From Flavivirga abyssicola (GTDB lineage: Bacteria; Bacteroidota; Bacteroidia; Flavobacteriales; Flavobacteriaceae): DNA of 64,000 nt. The stretch spans positions 4,620,201 to 4,684,200 of the forward strand of contig NZ_CP141266.1 of the NCBI RefSeq assembly GCF_030540775.2. The letters are read 5' to 3'. The position numbers were made by a program, and so were the translations under genes. Numbering within the stretch: position 1 is the first letter of the stretch; each line of letters opens with the position of its first letter. Below the pieces are notes generated by a model. It ran no database searches. It had not been told where the DNA came from and was given only the letters and a program-made list of their open reading frames with translations. Shown piece after piece: positions 1 through 8,350 of the stretch.

Positions 1-153
1 AACATCGACTTGGCAAAATGAACAAACCTTAGAGCCTTTGCAGGAAATGAAACGGTTTGGGAGTGGGGAGTGATTGGGGTATTTATCCGTTTTGTGTAAG
101 TGTCAGTAACGGGAAAGTGCTAGAGTATTTTTCACTGATGCAAGCAAGTTAAT

Positions 154-194
154 AATAAAGGCTGAATCTTCTAATCGAAAATTCAGCCTTTATT
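154..194. terminator. bidirectional hairpin terminator
   Basis: A 14-base arm starting AATAAAGGCTGAAT pairs with its exact complement around a 13-base loop. It lies about 30 bases past the stop of the leftward lipoprotein gene ending at 225, and would also serve a rightward transcript entering from the left edge. Confidence 0.7.
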
Positions 195-224
195 GAGCGT
201 TTACACGTTAATACTTTTTTATTT

Positions 225-698
225 TTAATTTGTTGTTGAATATTCAGACTCAAATGTGCTGGTTTCTCTATCGAAAATAACAGTCAGAGTATTATTGTCT
301 ATTGCTCCTCCTGTTGAACCAATCGATTTAGAGTTAGTTACGTCATAAGTCGTATTATTGTTAGTATTTGTCACTTTTACATATGTATCCGATAAAAAAT
401 TACTTCCACTTTTGATTTTGAATATCACTCCTATAGTATTTGTGATTTTAGTAGTTTTTTCATCTGCTAATTCAGAGTAGGCCTGAGGATCAACAATATT
501 TGTCGTTTCACTTTGTAATTGTCCGTTTTCATCATTCCACGTAAAAGTTACGTCCAAATTCAAATCAGCATCTGATAACTGTGAAGTATATTCAATTTTG
601 AAATTCGCAGTATCCGAATTGTTCTCATTAGTATTGTCATCATCGCTACTACAACTCATAATAATTATAGCGAATAAAAGTAAGGTTAGTTTTTTCAT
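225..698 (-). CDS. small lipoprotein of unknown function
   Basis: This 157-residue protein has a lipoprotein signal peptide (hydrophobic stretch, then MSC). The Cys is followed by Ser-Ser-Asp-Asp-Asp, the acidic signal that in Bacteroidota sends lipoproteins to the cell surface. The rest is Thr/Asn-rich and probably beta-structured; I recognise no domain. Its upstream region (751-829) is a near-copy of the one before the DUF4157 gene starting at 3261, so the two genes may be co-regulated. Whether it acts with that protein, for example as a surface partner, is inference only. Confidence 0.8.
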   Translation of the reverse strand: MKKLTLLLFAIIIMSCSSDDDNTNENNSDTANFKIEYTSQLSDADLNLDVTFTWNDENGQLQSETTNIVDPQAYSELADEKTTKITNTIGVIFKIKSGSNFLSDTYVKVTNTNNNTTYDVTNSKSIGSTGGAIDNNTLTVIFDRETSTFESEYSTTN

Positions 699-750
699 AA
701 ATTCCGTTTTGTCTTCTCGTTTTGTTTGATCATATTACAGGTAACGACTT

Positions 751-829
751 GATATAAAATCGTTTTAATATTTTCATGTATAATGACGAGCAAAGTTACA
801 TTTTTTCGAAAGAAAATAAATACGAAACA
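751..829 (-). promoter_or_regulatory. duplicated upstream/promoter segment, copy 1
   Basis: Read leftward, this segment aligns with 3307-3393 over most of its length. Shared blocks are GTATTTATTTTCTTTC, then (after a variable A/T stretch) CTTGTCATTA-like bases, then AAACGATT-GTATATC-like bases. It contains TAACTTTG on the minus strand (791-798), which matches the Bacteroidota -7 consensus TAnnTTTG. That would give a leader of roughly 85 bases before the lipoprotein start at 698. No clear -33 TTTG is seen at the usual spacing. Confidence 0.55.
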
Positions 830-834
830 GTTTA

Positions 835-1287
835 TTATTTCAATTCAAAAAAACCTCTTAAGTAGTATTTGTAGACATACCTCCATGGAATTATTAATAA
901 GTTCAAAACAATACCTGCTATACAAACCCATAAAAACGATTCCAAATCTTCATTTAATAACCCATTTTTTTTAGCTGGTAGATATGTTCCAATAATCCAG
1001 GCTGTTTTATATAATAATTGTAGTAATAATATGGGGATTAGTTTTAGAGGAAACCTAACCCCTAATATGTTTAACAGAGAAAAGGCTGCCCAGAAGCTTA
1101 TAGTAACACCTGTTAATGTGTCCATTTGTTCTTTAGGGAAAAGAATTCTGGACCAATTATCAAATGCCAAACTGATGACATTTAAAAAGAATAGCCCTCG
1201 CATGATATGTAATCGCCATTTTGGGGGTTTTGTAATGATAATCGATTTATTAGCTTGCTTTTGCTCTATATGCTGTCTTGAATCCAT
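835..1287 (-). CDS. four-helix integral membrane protein, unknown
   Basis: A 150-residue protein with a basic, cytosolic-looking N-terminus (about residues 1-28) and four predicted membrane helices near residues 29-45, 58-77, 82-105 and 118-138, ending in a short charged tail. I recognise no family motif. It sits between the DUF4157 cargo-like gene and the small lipoprotein, all on the same strand. A role as an immunity or accessory protein is possible from position alone, but nothing in the sequence shows it. Confidence 0.7.
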   Translation of the reverse strand: MDSRQHIEQKQANKSIIITKPPKWRLHIMRGLFFLNVISLAFDNWSRILFPKEQMDTLTGVTISFWAAFSLLNILGVRFPLKLIPILLLQLLYKTAWIIGTYLPAKKNGLLNEDLESFLWVCIAGIVLNLLIIPWRYVYKYYLRGFFELK

Positions 1288-1431
1288 ATTTGATAGTTTT
1301 GACGAATAGATGTTACTACTATTAAGTAAGACGCATTTTTTTTGTAGATAGTTGTCTCTTTATCTGTGTTTTTATTTAAAACAATACATCCAAGAATTTG
1401 AAAATAGTAAAAAAGATCACATACGATGAAG

Positions 1432-3261
1432 CTAATCTTCGTGTTCTTTCCTAAACACAGCTGGAGATCGAGCAAAGGCGATAGCATTGGATAAATCTCG
1501 ATCTAGTCTCGTAAATTTAGCAGCAAGAGTAGCATCAAAGACTTTTGTTTCTATTACTGGCGGATCGGGTTCGCCATCACCAAATCCGTACGGAATTCTT
1601 GCTGTAATGGCTATTTTGTCTCCTATATGGGAATCGCCTTTAGTGGTTGCCGACCAATCTACTATCAAAGGATGATGGTCGTCACTCCGTTTAGATAATT
1701 CCAATATTTTTCTTTCCCATGGAATCATCTCGGAATTCGCTGCATGAGTTCCTGCCACAAAGTTAGTTCTTCTATCAGGCCCTCCAATCCTACTACCCCG
1801 AATATGGAGCCACTCCCAATCTGTGGATGGATGTTCTGTATTTTCAACATTCTGATTAATGGCATAACCAAGTGCATTCCATCCCGCCATTGTGGTTTTC
1901 TGATTACCTCTGGCTGCTCTCCTTGCCTTTTTATTATATTCTGCATGTTGAGGGGGCTTATTAGCAGGCCCTAAAACACCTCCTACTTCAGTATTATGAG
2001 ATGTATTGGATTTAGGCTCCCAGTATTCTCCAGGTACGTATAGATAATTCCGACCTATTCTTTCATCTTCATAAGGAAACTTACCCAAAGCACTTAATCC
2101 AAGGTAAATGGATTGCCAAAATATGAGTTTGACCTCACTCACATGACGCACGTCAACACCATCATAGTTTAATTCAACCTTGTCACAAAGCGATTCGGTA
2201 GTACTGTAAAAATGTCCTCCTGAACGAACATACCTAAAATCCAAGTTACCTATATCTCCTTCAGGTTCATACTTACGACTACGACTATGTGCACCATCAA
2301 CTAATACTCTTAATTCTCTTTCCCAAGAAAAAAAATCGCGACTTCTAAAATCCCTATAGTCATATTCCCTTCTTTGTGAGTCATAGAATACCCATTCATC
2401 AGGATCAACTCCATCTTCTACGTTAGATTGGTCGGTGAAAAGCGCCTTGTCTCCACCCCCAACCCAAACACCACAATAGACATATGCTCCAGTAGACGGA
2501 GCGTCAAGGTCTACTTGATCTTCCCATGCATAAATATGACTGTTCTCTGGGTCTACCAAAACAAACTGACCTTGAATAACACCTTCTTGATTACTATGCT
2601 GAAACGGGGTACTTGTTTCTGAAACTAACGCTTCTGCTTCTAAGTGTATCGGAGTGATAGCTATAGTGTTCATTGCCTTCGCTCCCATTATATCCGCCTC
2701 TCTTTCTAAAGATGTATCATTATTAATACTTATTTTGCCCTTCATCTGAATAGTAGGCCTCACTCGACCTTGCTTTTGCTGTACCACGTGCCAAGCTTCA
2801 TGTGGCAGATGTTTTTCTTGCCCAGGCCCTAAATGAATATCTGTTCCCTGAGCATAAGCATGTGCTTGAAGTTGTGCCGGTTTATCTGAATTACGATGTA
2901 CCTTTACATCATCTAAAGACATCCCAGATAAGTTTTCCATGCCTGTTTTTAAATTATTGGGCAAGCCTGTTTTATTGTCTTTCTTTTGAATAGGCTTTGC
3001 GTGTTCAGAAGAATTATTATCTGTATTCTCCTGTAATTGAATTAATTGTTTGGCCTTATGGGTATTGTTTGCTAACTCTTGAAAAGCTTTAAGCTGCGTT
3101 GCTTGTGGGCTATTATTTGCTAACTCTTGAAGTTTTATCTGTCCAACCCCTTCTGTTCGGTTATCCGCAAATTGCATAGTAGATTCATCACTGCACCTTG
3201 TCTCTGATTGACCATTTGAACTCAGTGGTTTTTTATTCACTTGTCTTTTGCCAGAGTGCAT
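1432..3261 (-). CDS. DUF4157 protein, eCIS-type cargo with nuclease-like C-terminus
   Basis: A 609-residue protein. Residues 43-80 contain two or three copies of an ELANN-x-QLxxxQ motif, followed by a QKK-rich linker. Residues 99-170 are the DUF4157 domain with the HEAWHVVQQ zinc-site motif (H154, E155, H158), and LEREAD follows at 185-190. Family knowledge: DUF4157 proteins are often toxins or cargo of extracellular contractile injection systems. The remaining 400 residues are variable. Near 480-520, WEWLHIRGSRIGG (H486) and the N500 to NSEMIPWE segment resemble an HNH/beta-beta-alpha-metal nuclease layout; this is inference. There is no signal peptide and there are no sheath, tube or baseplate genes in the window. 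The upstream segment is shared with the lipoprotein gene at 225-698. Confidence 0.85.
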   Translation of the reverse strand: MHSGKRQVNKKPLSSNGQSETRCSDESTMQFADNRTEGVGQIKLQELANNSPQATQLKAFQELANNTHKAKQLIQLQENTDNNSSEHAKPIQKKDNKTGLPNNLKTGMENLSGMSLDDVKVHRNSDKPAQLQAHAYAQGTDIHLGPGQEKHLPHEAWHVVQQKQGRVRPTIQMKGKISINNDTSLEREADIMGAKAMNTIAITPIHLEAEALVSETSTPFQHSNQEGVIQGQFVLVDPENSHIYAWEDQVDLDAPSTGAYVYCGVWVGGGDKALFTDQSNVEDGVDPDEWVFYDSQRREYDYRDFRSRDFFSWERELRVLVDGAHSRSRKYEPEGDIGNLDFRYVRSGGHFYSTTESLCDKVELNYDGVDVRHVSEVKLIFWQSIYLGLSALGKFPYEDERIGRNYLYVPGEYWEPKSNTSHNTEVGGVLGPANKPPQHAEYNKKARRAARGNQKTTMAGWNALGYAINQNVENTEHPSTDWEWLHIRGSRIGGPDRRTNFVAGTHAANSEMIPWERKILELSKRSDDHHPLIVDWSATTKGDSHIGDKIAITARIPYGFGDGEPDPPVIETKVFDATLAAKFTRLDRDLSNAIAFARSPAVFRKEHED

Positions 3262-3306
3262 ATGTATACTTTGCTTTTTAGGTTTTGGTTTTGTCTATAA
3301 CCATTA

Positions 3307-3393
3307 GATATACAATCGTTTAAATATGTTTTATATCTAATGACAAGTAAATCTACACTTTTTTAATTAAAGAAAGAAAATAAATACAAAACA
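3307..3393 (-). promoter_or_regulatory. duplicated upstream/promoter segment, copy 2
   Basis: This is the counterpart of 751-829 and lies 46 bases before the DUF4157 start codon at 3261. The position equivalent to the -7 box reads TAGATTTA (3348-3355 on the minus strand), one mismatch from TAnnTTTG. The copy is about 8 bases longer because of an A/T insertion in the spacer. The conservation, despite unrelated downstream genes, suggests a regulatory site. Confidence 0.5.
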
Positions 3394-3481
3394 AACTTGT
3401 TTATGCAATTTATGTTAACAGTAAAAGCAAGACACTCAACCTTACCACTTAATAATCAATACATAAACCAACAATTCATCA

Positions 3482-4120
3482 TCATTTAACAGCACGTCCA
3501 CGAATTTGGGGAATAATAGGAAAAAATGGGGAGTATAAATTATAAGTTTCTAATTCCAATTTATTAAAACCAACAGATTCTAATAATTGTTTAGTATCTC
3601 TATTGGTGTGGCATCCTTCAAAAAACCAATGCCACGGTTTATGAATCAAATTTTGGATAAACGCTAACATAGAATTATCTCTTGCCCTTACATGTTCAAT
3701 AAATATAAAAACACCAGATGGTTTTAAGATGCGCTTAATTTGATTCATACATGTTACTGGATCATCTACGGTACAAAGTACTAAGGTAGACACCACAAAA
3801 TCACATGAATTATCAGGCAAATCGATAGATTCACCTATGGTTTCTTTTATTTCTAAATGGATACCATATTTAACTGCACTCTTTTTTAAATTAGCATGCA
3901 TATGAATATTGGGCTCTATAGCTATTAGCTTAGTTCCAACTTTTAAATAACGCATATTCGCTCCTGTTCCTGCTCCAATTTCGACAACAGTCTCCGGATG
4001 ATTTTTAAAAAGCTTTCGTTTTGAATTCCCAAAAAGTATATCCATATACCCGGAAATCATTTTAAAAAAGAACGCATTTATTGGTCCACGAATGGCATTA
4101 TTTTGAAATTTGTTTTTCAT
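3482..4120 (-). CDS. class I SAM-dependent methyltransferase
   Basis: A 212-residue protein with the Rossmann SAM site: motif I is VVEIGAGTGANMRYL near residues 45-59, an acidic post-I strand ends AIEPN, and DFVVSTLVLCTVDD follows around 108-122. It belongs to the UbiE/Methyltransf_11 type; the substrate cannot be read from the sequence. The start lies 9 bases past the stop of the metalloprotease gene, so the two are probably co-transcribed. There is no signal peptide, so it is cytosolic. It resembles the small methyltransferases often labelled phospholipid or quinone methyltransferases, but no specific assignment is safe. Confidence 0.85.
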   Translation of the reverse strand: MKNKFQNNAIRGPINAFFFKMISGYMDILFGNSKRKLFKNHPETVVEIGAGTGANMRYLKVGTKLIAIEPNIHMHANLKKSAVKYGIHLEIKETIGESIDLPDNSCDFVVSTLVLCTVDDPVTCMNQIKRILKPSGVFIFIEHVRARDNSMLAFIQNLIHKPWHWFFEGCHTNRDTKQLLESVGFNKLELETYNLYSPFFPIIPQIRGRAVK

Positions 4121-4129
4121 GCTTATCTG

Positions 4130-5059
4130 CTAAGGTTTAAGCGCATGGCTGGATAATAAAGCATGGCGCCCTTCGTGATGTTCTAACACATAATGCATCC
4201 GAGCTATCTGATCGTTAGTAAACATGTTCATGGTCTCATCATAAGACCAGGTCATATAATTGTTAATCATGGCAGGTTCTCCTTCACATCCTATAAAAGC
4301 AGTATTATATACGGGTTTATCAACCGCTGGAGTATCATCACAATAGTCATTATTCTTACAATCTCCTTCTCCCCAAATATGCAATACTCCTAAATAATGC
4401 CCCATTTCATGGGTTAAGGTTCTACCAAATCGTGCATAACATGAACTATCCGATTCTCCAAAATGTGGCCAATTAATTAAAATACCTTCGGCATCACCAG
4501 GTTGCGGTAATGAAAAGAACTCCGTTCCGGGTAAATCTGTTTCTGGCCCAGTGGCAGAACCAAATACAAAACATTCTGAATCTTCTGGTAATGGTGTTGT
4601 CCAAACATTGATATATTTTTTAGGATCCCAATAGGCGTATTGTGCATAGTGATTCACATTGTACCCCAAACTGGGTACAAGCACCTTGGTTGAATCTATT
4701 CTATTAATACCGTTAAAAGAGTTTCCTTCCGGGTTTTGTTTTGCTAATACAAATTCTATTTTAGTATCTCCTCCGTCGGGGTGATCATTATATCCTCTTG
4801 TTCCTTTTTTTCTACGAAAGTCTTCATTTAGTATTTCAATTTGTCTTTCAATTCGTGCAGTAGAAAGGTTTGCACCTTCTCCAACGGGTTTACCATCATG
4901 TATAATATGAACCACTACTGGTAAGTAAAAAATCTCTTCTTCTGGAGACTCTGGATTAGAGGGATCTGGGTTGTTATCTTTTGAACAAGAGCATAGTAAT
5001 AAACCTATCATTATTACAATAGCCCATTTTTTTGAAAAAATATTTATAATTGTTTTCAT
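4130..5059 (-). CDS. M43-type (pappalysin/cytophagalysin) zinc metalloprotease lipoprotein
   Basis: A 309-residue secreted protease. The signal peptide ends in LCSC, so residue C25 is the probable lipidated Cys. The metzincin zinc motif HEMGHYLGVLH lies at 217-227, and a Met-turn NNYMTW (M269) follows. The segment MNMFTNDQIARM after it is typical of the M43 cytophagalysin group. The protein ends soon after the catalytic domain, with no PKD domain and no T9SS sorting tail, so it is likely anchored by its lipid. It starts an apparent operon with the methyltransferase downstream. The substrate is unknown; in flavobacteria such enzymes usually degrade external protein. Confidence 0.88.
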   Translation of the reverse strand: MKTIINIFSKKWAIVIMIGLLLCSCSKDNNPDPSNPESPEEEIFYLPVVVHIIHDGKPVGEGANLSTARIERQIEILNEDFRRKKGTRGYNDHPDGGDTKIEFVLAKQNPEGNSFNGINRIDSTKVLVPSLGYNVNHYAQYAYWDPKKYINVWTTPLPEDSECFVFGSATGPETDLPGTEFFSLPQPGDAEGILINWPHFGESDSSCYARFGRTLTHEMGHYLGVLHIWGEGDCKNNDYCDDTPAVDKPVYNTAFIGCEGEPAMINNYMTWSYDETMNMFTNDQIARMHYVLEHHEGRHALLSSHALKP

Positions 5060-5090
5060 TCATCTTTTTTTATTGTGAAATAATCTGACT

Positions 5091-5873
5091 CTATTCTTTT
5101 TGATTAGTGACATCTCTAAACATAAGCATATCCAATAGTCTACGAGAAGCCCCTAAATAATACCCTGTTTCATGTTCATGTGTTTTTGGATTTTTAAAAG
5201 TCCCAAACAACATATCTATAATAGCTAAATCGGTATAGTTATATTTATGAATCCCTTTAGCATGATGTAATGTATGACTTTCAGGACGTTGAATGATATA
5301 CCCAATCCATCTTGGTGTGTTAATATTTGCATGTTGAAAAACTCCAAAAAAAGTAGTGGATAGAATTACCGCGGTAATAGCTTCTGGAGATAATCCCATG
5401 ATAACAGCAAAGCTAATAGACCCTATTAACGATATACCAATCATATCATTAATACTAAAAACAAATGTACTGGGAACATCTAAACGTTCTGAGCTGTGAT
5501 GAACTTGGTGGGATACCCTAAATAAAAAGTTAGATTTGTGCATACTAATATGCCAACCATACTGTACAAGCTCAAATAAAAATATACCTAGTATAATTTG
5601 CGTCGTCAAGCTTAAATAGCTTAAATCGACCAATTGAAATTTGACAAAAAAATCATCCCATAATAATGGAATATATGTTGTTAGTAATAAAAACACAGTA
5701 AAGAATAGTAATCCGCGAAGCTTCCAAAATTTTATTTTGGGTAATTGCCTCGCGGGGAATAATGATTCCCAAATAAACAAACTTCCTAAAATAGTATAAA
5801 CCGTTAATGAAATAGGGTCTAGTAAAATCTCTAAAGGAGTTGGTAATGGTGAAATGATAGTATCTAAATTCAT
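5091..5873 (-). CDS. sterol desaturase / fatty acid hydroxylase family membrane enzyme
   Basis: A 260-residue protein with membrane helices near 22-40, 52-72, 88-106 and 143-178 and the di-iron histidine clusters of the family: HISMH (108-112), HQVHH (122-126), H181 and HTLHH (200-204), followed by HKYNYTD. These enzymes use O2 and a non-haem di-iron centre to hydroxylate or desaturate lipids. The bacterial substrate could be a sphingolipid, a carotenoid, a fatty acid or an ether lipid, and cannot be told here. It is the first gene of the leftward block ending at 3482, with a 31-base gap to the metalloprotease. Confidence 0.88.
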   Translation of the reverse strand: MNLDTIISPLPTPLEILLDPISLTVYTILGSLFIWESLFPARQLPKIKFWKLRGLLFFTVFLLLTTYIPLLWDDFFVKFQLVDLSYLSLTTQIILGIFLFELVQYGWHISMHKSNFLFRVSHQVHHSSERLDVPSTFVFSINDMIGISLIGSISFAVIMGLSPEAITAVILSTTFFGVFQHANINTPRWIGYIIQRPESHTLHHAKGIHKYNYTDLAIIDMLFGTFKNPKTHEHETGYYLGASRRLLDMLMFRDVTNQKE

Positions 5874-6023
5874 AGCTTTAAGTTTTTTATAAAATTATGG
5901 ACTCCAAAAAAAACTAACCAAAAATCCCCCTTGATCTATGTTAGGAATTTGATTTTCATAATATTATCAAGGCTTAAAAAAAGAGATTATATAAAATATT
6001 TTCTATATTAGCCTAGCTTATTC

Positions 6024-6043
6024 TTTCTAATTTTTATTAGAAA
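6024..6043. promoter_or_regulatory. perfect 8-bp palindrome in divergent spacer
   Basis: TTTCTAAT and ATTAGAAA are separated by TTTT, 25 bases before the start of the lipoprotein gene at 6068 and within the divergent spacer to the desaturase gene. It could be an operator or a weak hairpin. The AT-rich context makes chance occurrence possible. Confidence 0.3.
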
Positions 6044-6067
6044 ACCCAAATTATAACCTACTTTATT

Positions 6068-6886
6068 ATGAAATACTATACGCTATTATTTGTATTATTC
6101 ATTGCTTTTTCATGTTCTGAAAAAGAGGATGATATACCACCACAAAATGGCACACCTTCTCAAAATGAAGACAATCAGGAAGACGACCAAGACAACACGA
6201 CAACTGGTATTGTAGATGATTTTGATGGCACTGGAGCCTTAATTGATTTTGTAACTAATAATGCTTCGTCATTACCTGATGTTTCAAGATTAGATGGAAG
6301 ATATCGTGCTGTTCTTACAGACAATACTAATAACAAAACGTTACATTTTAATCAAGATCAAGGTCGGTTGGATGCTAAATTAGTGGCTTTTCCTTTTGAG
6401 TTTATCGCAAGAAATATTGGTATTGGCACTATAGACGATTCGCAAATAGCCCCGACATCGGCAAACAATCCATATAATTTTGCGGGTGTTCAGGTTCATG
6501 TAGAAGATTTCAACTCCATAAATTCGTCTCATGTAGTGGTTGGACATAGAGGGTCTACTGCGTTTACCATTGAAGGCAAAAACACGCTAAATGGAGACTC
6601 CTCGGTAAATGATATTGGTGCTAACACAGTTCCCAATGGGAGAGCAGACATACACATTGTTGGAAGTGAAAACAATACGCTCACAGTATATTGGCAACTT
6701 CCTAACTTGACTGGTGATAGCTCGTCTGATAATTGGACCCTTTATAATGGAACTGGAAACCTGCCCGGAACGGCACCAACGTATGGCAATAATGTTTATG
6801 TTGGGCTGATCACGTATGCTTTTTATACTACAGGAGTTCCTTTTGTAGGTACCTGTGATGCTATCGAAATTAAAAAGACCAAATAA
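6068..6886 (+). CDS. surface-type lipoprotein of unknown function
   Basis: A 272-residue protein with a lipoprotein signal (IAFSC, C16) followed by Ser-Glu-Lys-Glu-Asp-Asp, the flavobacterial surface-export pattern, and then an acidic, Gln/Asn-rich linker to about residue 50. The remainder (about 55-270) alternates hydrophobic and polar residues in the way of a beta-sandwich, possibly concanavalin-like, with aromatic-rich strands. I recognise no catalytic motif. It converges on a Crp-family regulator that ends 7 bases away. Confidence 0.75.
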   Translation: MKYYTLLFVLFIAFSCSEKEDDIPPQNGTPSQNEDNQEDDQDNTTTGIVDDFDGTGALIDFVTNNASSLPDVSRLDGRYRAVLTDNTNNKTLHFNQDQGRLDAKLVAFPFEFIARNIGIGTIDDSQIAPTSANNPYNFAGVQVHVEDFNSINSSHVVVGHRGSTAFTIEGKNTLNGDSSVNDIGANTVPNGRADIHIVGSENNTLTVYWQLPNLTGDSSSDNWTLYNGTGNLPGTAPTYGNNVYVGLITYAFYTTGVPFVGTCDAIEIKKTK

Positions 6887-6892
6887 AACATA

Positions 6893-7459
6893 TTAGGAAT
6901 GTAATTTCTTTCTAATTCTGCTTAAGCTTTCTGGGTGAATCCCTAAATATTTAGCTATTTTATTAACTGGAATATTAGAGATATAATCTGGTTTGTTTTT
7001 AAACATCTCAACATAAATCTCTTCGGCTGTTTTTGTTAAAAGCGCTTTTTCTCTATTAGATTTTCTTATATAACCATGTTCAGTCATAATTCTTCCAAAC
7101 TTATTTACATCAAACGAATCATTATAAGCTTGCATCAAATCTTTACGTTTAATGACTTCAACATCACAATCCACTAATGCCACAACCCGAACATCTCCGG
7201 GTTTTTGATTCAGAAAAGAAGTAAAACAACAAAAAAACTCTTTTTCAAAAAAGAAGTCTATTATTTTTTCAGACATATAGCTTTTTATGGTAATCTCTGC
7301 AATGCCCTTGTTCATAAAATATAAGGAGTCCTCCACCTGTCCGTATTCGGTAAAAAGCTCCCCTTTTTTAAAAACCCCTTTTTTAATAGGAAAATGGAAA
7401 TCTTCGTATGATGGTATAGCGGTGTTTACAGTAGCATTAAAAAATTCCAGAAAAGTCAT
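6893..7459 (-). CDS. Crp/Fnr-family transcriptional regulator
   Basis: A 188-residue protein. Residues 20-115 form the cyclic-nucleotide-binding-like beta-barrel (KKGELFTEYGQVEDSLYFMNKG segment), and the C-terminus (about 140-188) contains a winged-helix motif ending NKIAKYLGIHPESLSRIRKKL. The barrel lacks the RxAA phosphate-binding cassette of true cAMP receptors, and there is no Fnr-type Cys cluster, so the signal is unknown, as for most Bacteroidota members of this family. It is a single gene convergent with the lipoprotein gene ending at 6886; its target genes are not evident. Confidence 0.88.
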   Translation of the reverse strand: MTFLEFFNATVNTAIPSYEDFHFPIKKGVFKKGELFTEYGQVEDSLYFMNKGIAEITIKSYMSEKIIDFFFEKEFFCCFTSFLNQKPGDVRVVALVDCDVEVIKRKDLMQAYNDSFDVNKFGRIMTEHGYIRKSNREKALLTKTAEEIYVEMFKNKPDYISNIPVNKIAKYLGIHPESLSRIRKKLHS

Positions 7460-7596
7460 GTGTGCAAAAAGTGAATAAAATTAAACGTTAATGGTTCAAA
7501 TTAATATAAGTAGTTATCTAAGCTTCTTAAACTACAAATACTAAATATATAGACGCTATTTTTAATCAATAGTTGCGTTAATATGTGTTTTTTAAC

Positions 7597-7627
7597 AAAA
7601 ATCCTAGGTGTAAAACTTAGGATTTTT
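7597..7627 (-). terminator. terminator of the NAD(P)-binding protein gene
   Basis: AAAAATCCTA pairs with TAGGATTTTT across a short loop, and a T run follows on the minus strand. It lies about 20 bases after the stop at 7646. Confidence 0.65.
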
Positions 7628-7645
7628 GCTATACTCTATTTATTT

Positions 7646-8278
7646 TTAGTAAGATAATCCCGGAGATTTATGTAAATAACGTGAGTTTCCTATTTGTTTT
7701 AAGACAAAATCGGCAACATCTGCTCTAGAAATTTTAAGTTTTAATGATTTTGCTTTAGATCCAAACCCATGTCGGTAAAGTTCTGTTTTTTCTCCATTGG
7801 TAAAAGCACCAGGTCTTACGATAGTCCAATTCAGATCACTATTCTTCACATAACGTTCCTGCAATTCGTGATCTAAAAAAATTTGTTTTAAATACCATCC
7901 AAACATAATATATTTCCAAAAGAAATTAAGGTTGTTATTACTTTCATAAGTGCCTAATGTACTTTGGCAAATTAATCGATTGACACCATTATCTTCCATA
8001 GCTGCAATTATATTCTTGGTACCTTGAGATCTAACAACACTTTTTCTGTCTTTTCCAGAACCTAGTGCTATAATAACAATGTCCTGACCTTTTACTGCCG
8101 ACTCAACATCGTTTACATTGAACACGTCCCCTTCCTTAATTTTTAGATTTGGATTAGAGAATATGTTTAACTTTTCTGCATCCCTACAAAAGGCCAATAC
8201 CTGATGTCCTTTTTCTAAAGATTGTTCAATAAGATGTTTTCCTATAGTTCCTGTAGAACCAAATATTACTACTTTCAT
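7646..8278 (-). CDS. NAD(P)-binding oxidoreductase, NmrA/atypical SDR type
   Basis: A 210-residue single-domain Rossmann protein. The N-terminal dinucleotide motif is FGSTGTIGKHL (residues 5-15), followed by the second strand VLAFCRD, with an Arg fitting NADP preference. The middle segment IVIIALGSGKDRK and the later LNWTIVRPGAF are typical of NmrA-like and NAD(P)H-binding proteins. These can act as reductases or redox sensors; the substrate is unknown. The AraC-type gene lies 72 bases upstream on the same strand and may control it. Confidence 0.85.
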   Translation of the reverse strand: MKVVIFGSTGTIGKHLIEQSLEKGHQVLAFCRDAEKLNIFSNPNLKIKEGDVFNVNDVESAVKGQDIVIIALGSGKDRKSVVRSQGTKNIIAAMEDNGVNRLICQSTLGTYESNNNLNFFWKYIMFGWYLKQIFLDHELQERYVKNSDLNWTIVRPGAFTNGEKTELYRHGFGSKAKSLKLKISRADVADFVLKQIGNSRYLHKSPGLSY

Positions 8279-8350
8279 AATTTTCTATTTAAGATTATGA
8301 GGCAAAAGTATTTGATAAGCAAATCTAAAAATTGAATAAAACCGACAAAA

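Noticed and set aside
2..73. An open frame of 23 codons from the left edge to TGA
   Set aside because: Too short to tell from chance and no recognisable motif; it may be the tail of a gene lying outside the window, but this cannot be supported.
1487..1975. Rightward open frames inside the DUF4157 gene
   Set aside because: They lie antisense to a well-supported protein and show no domain or start signal.
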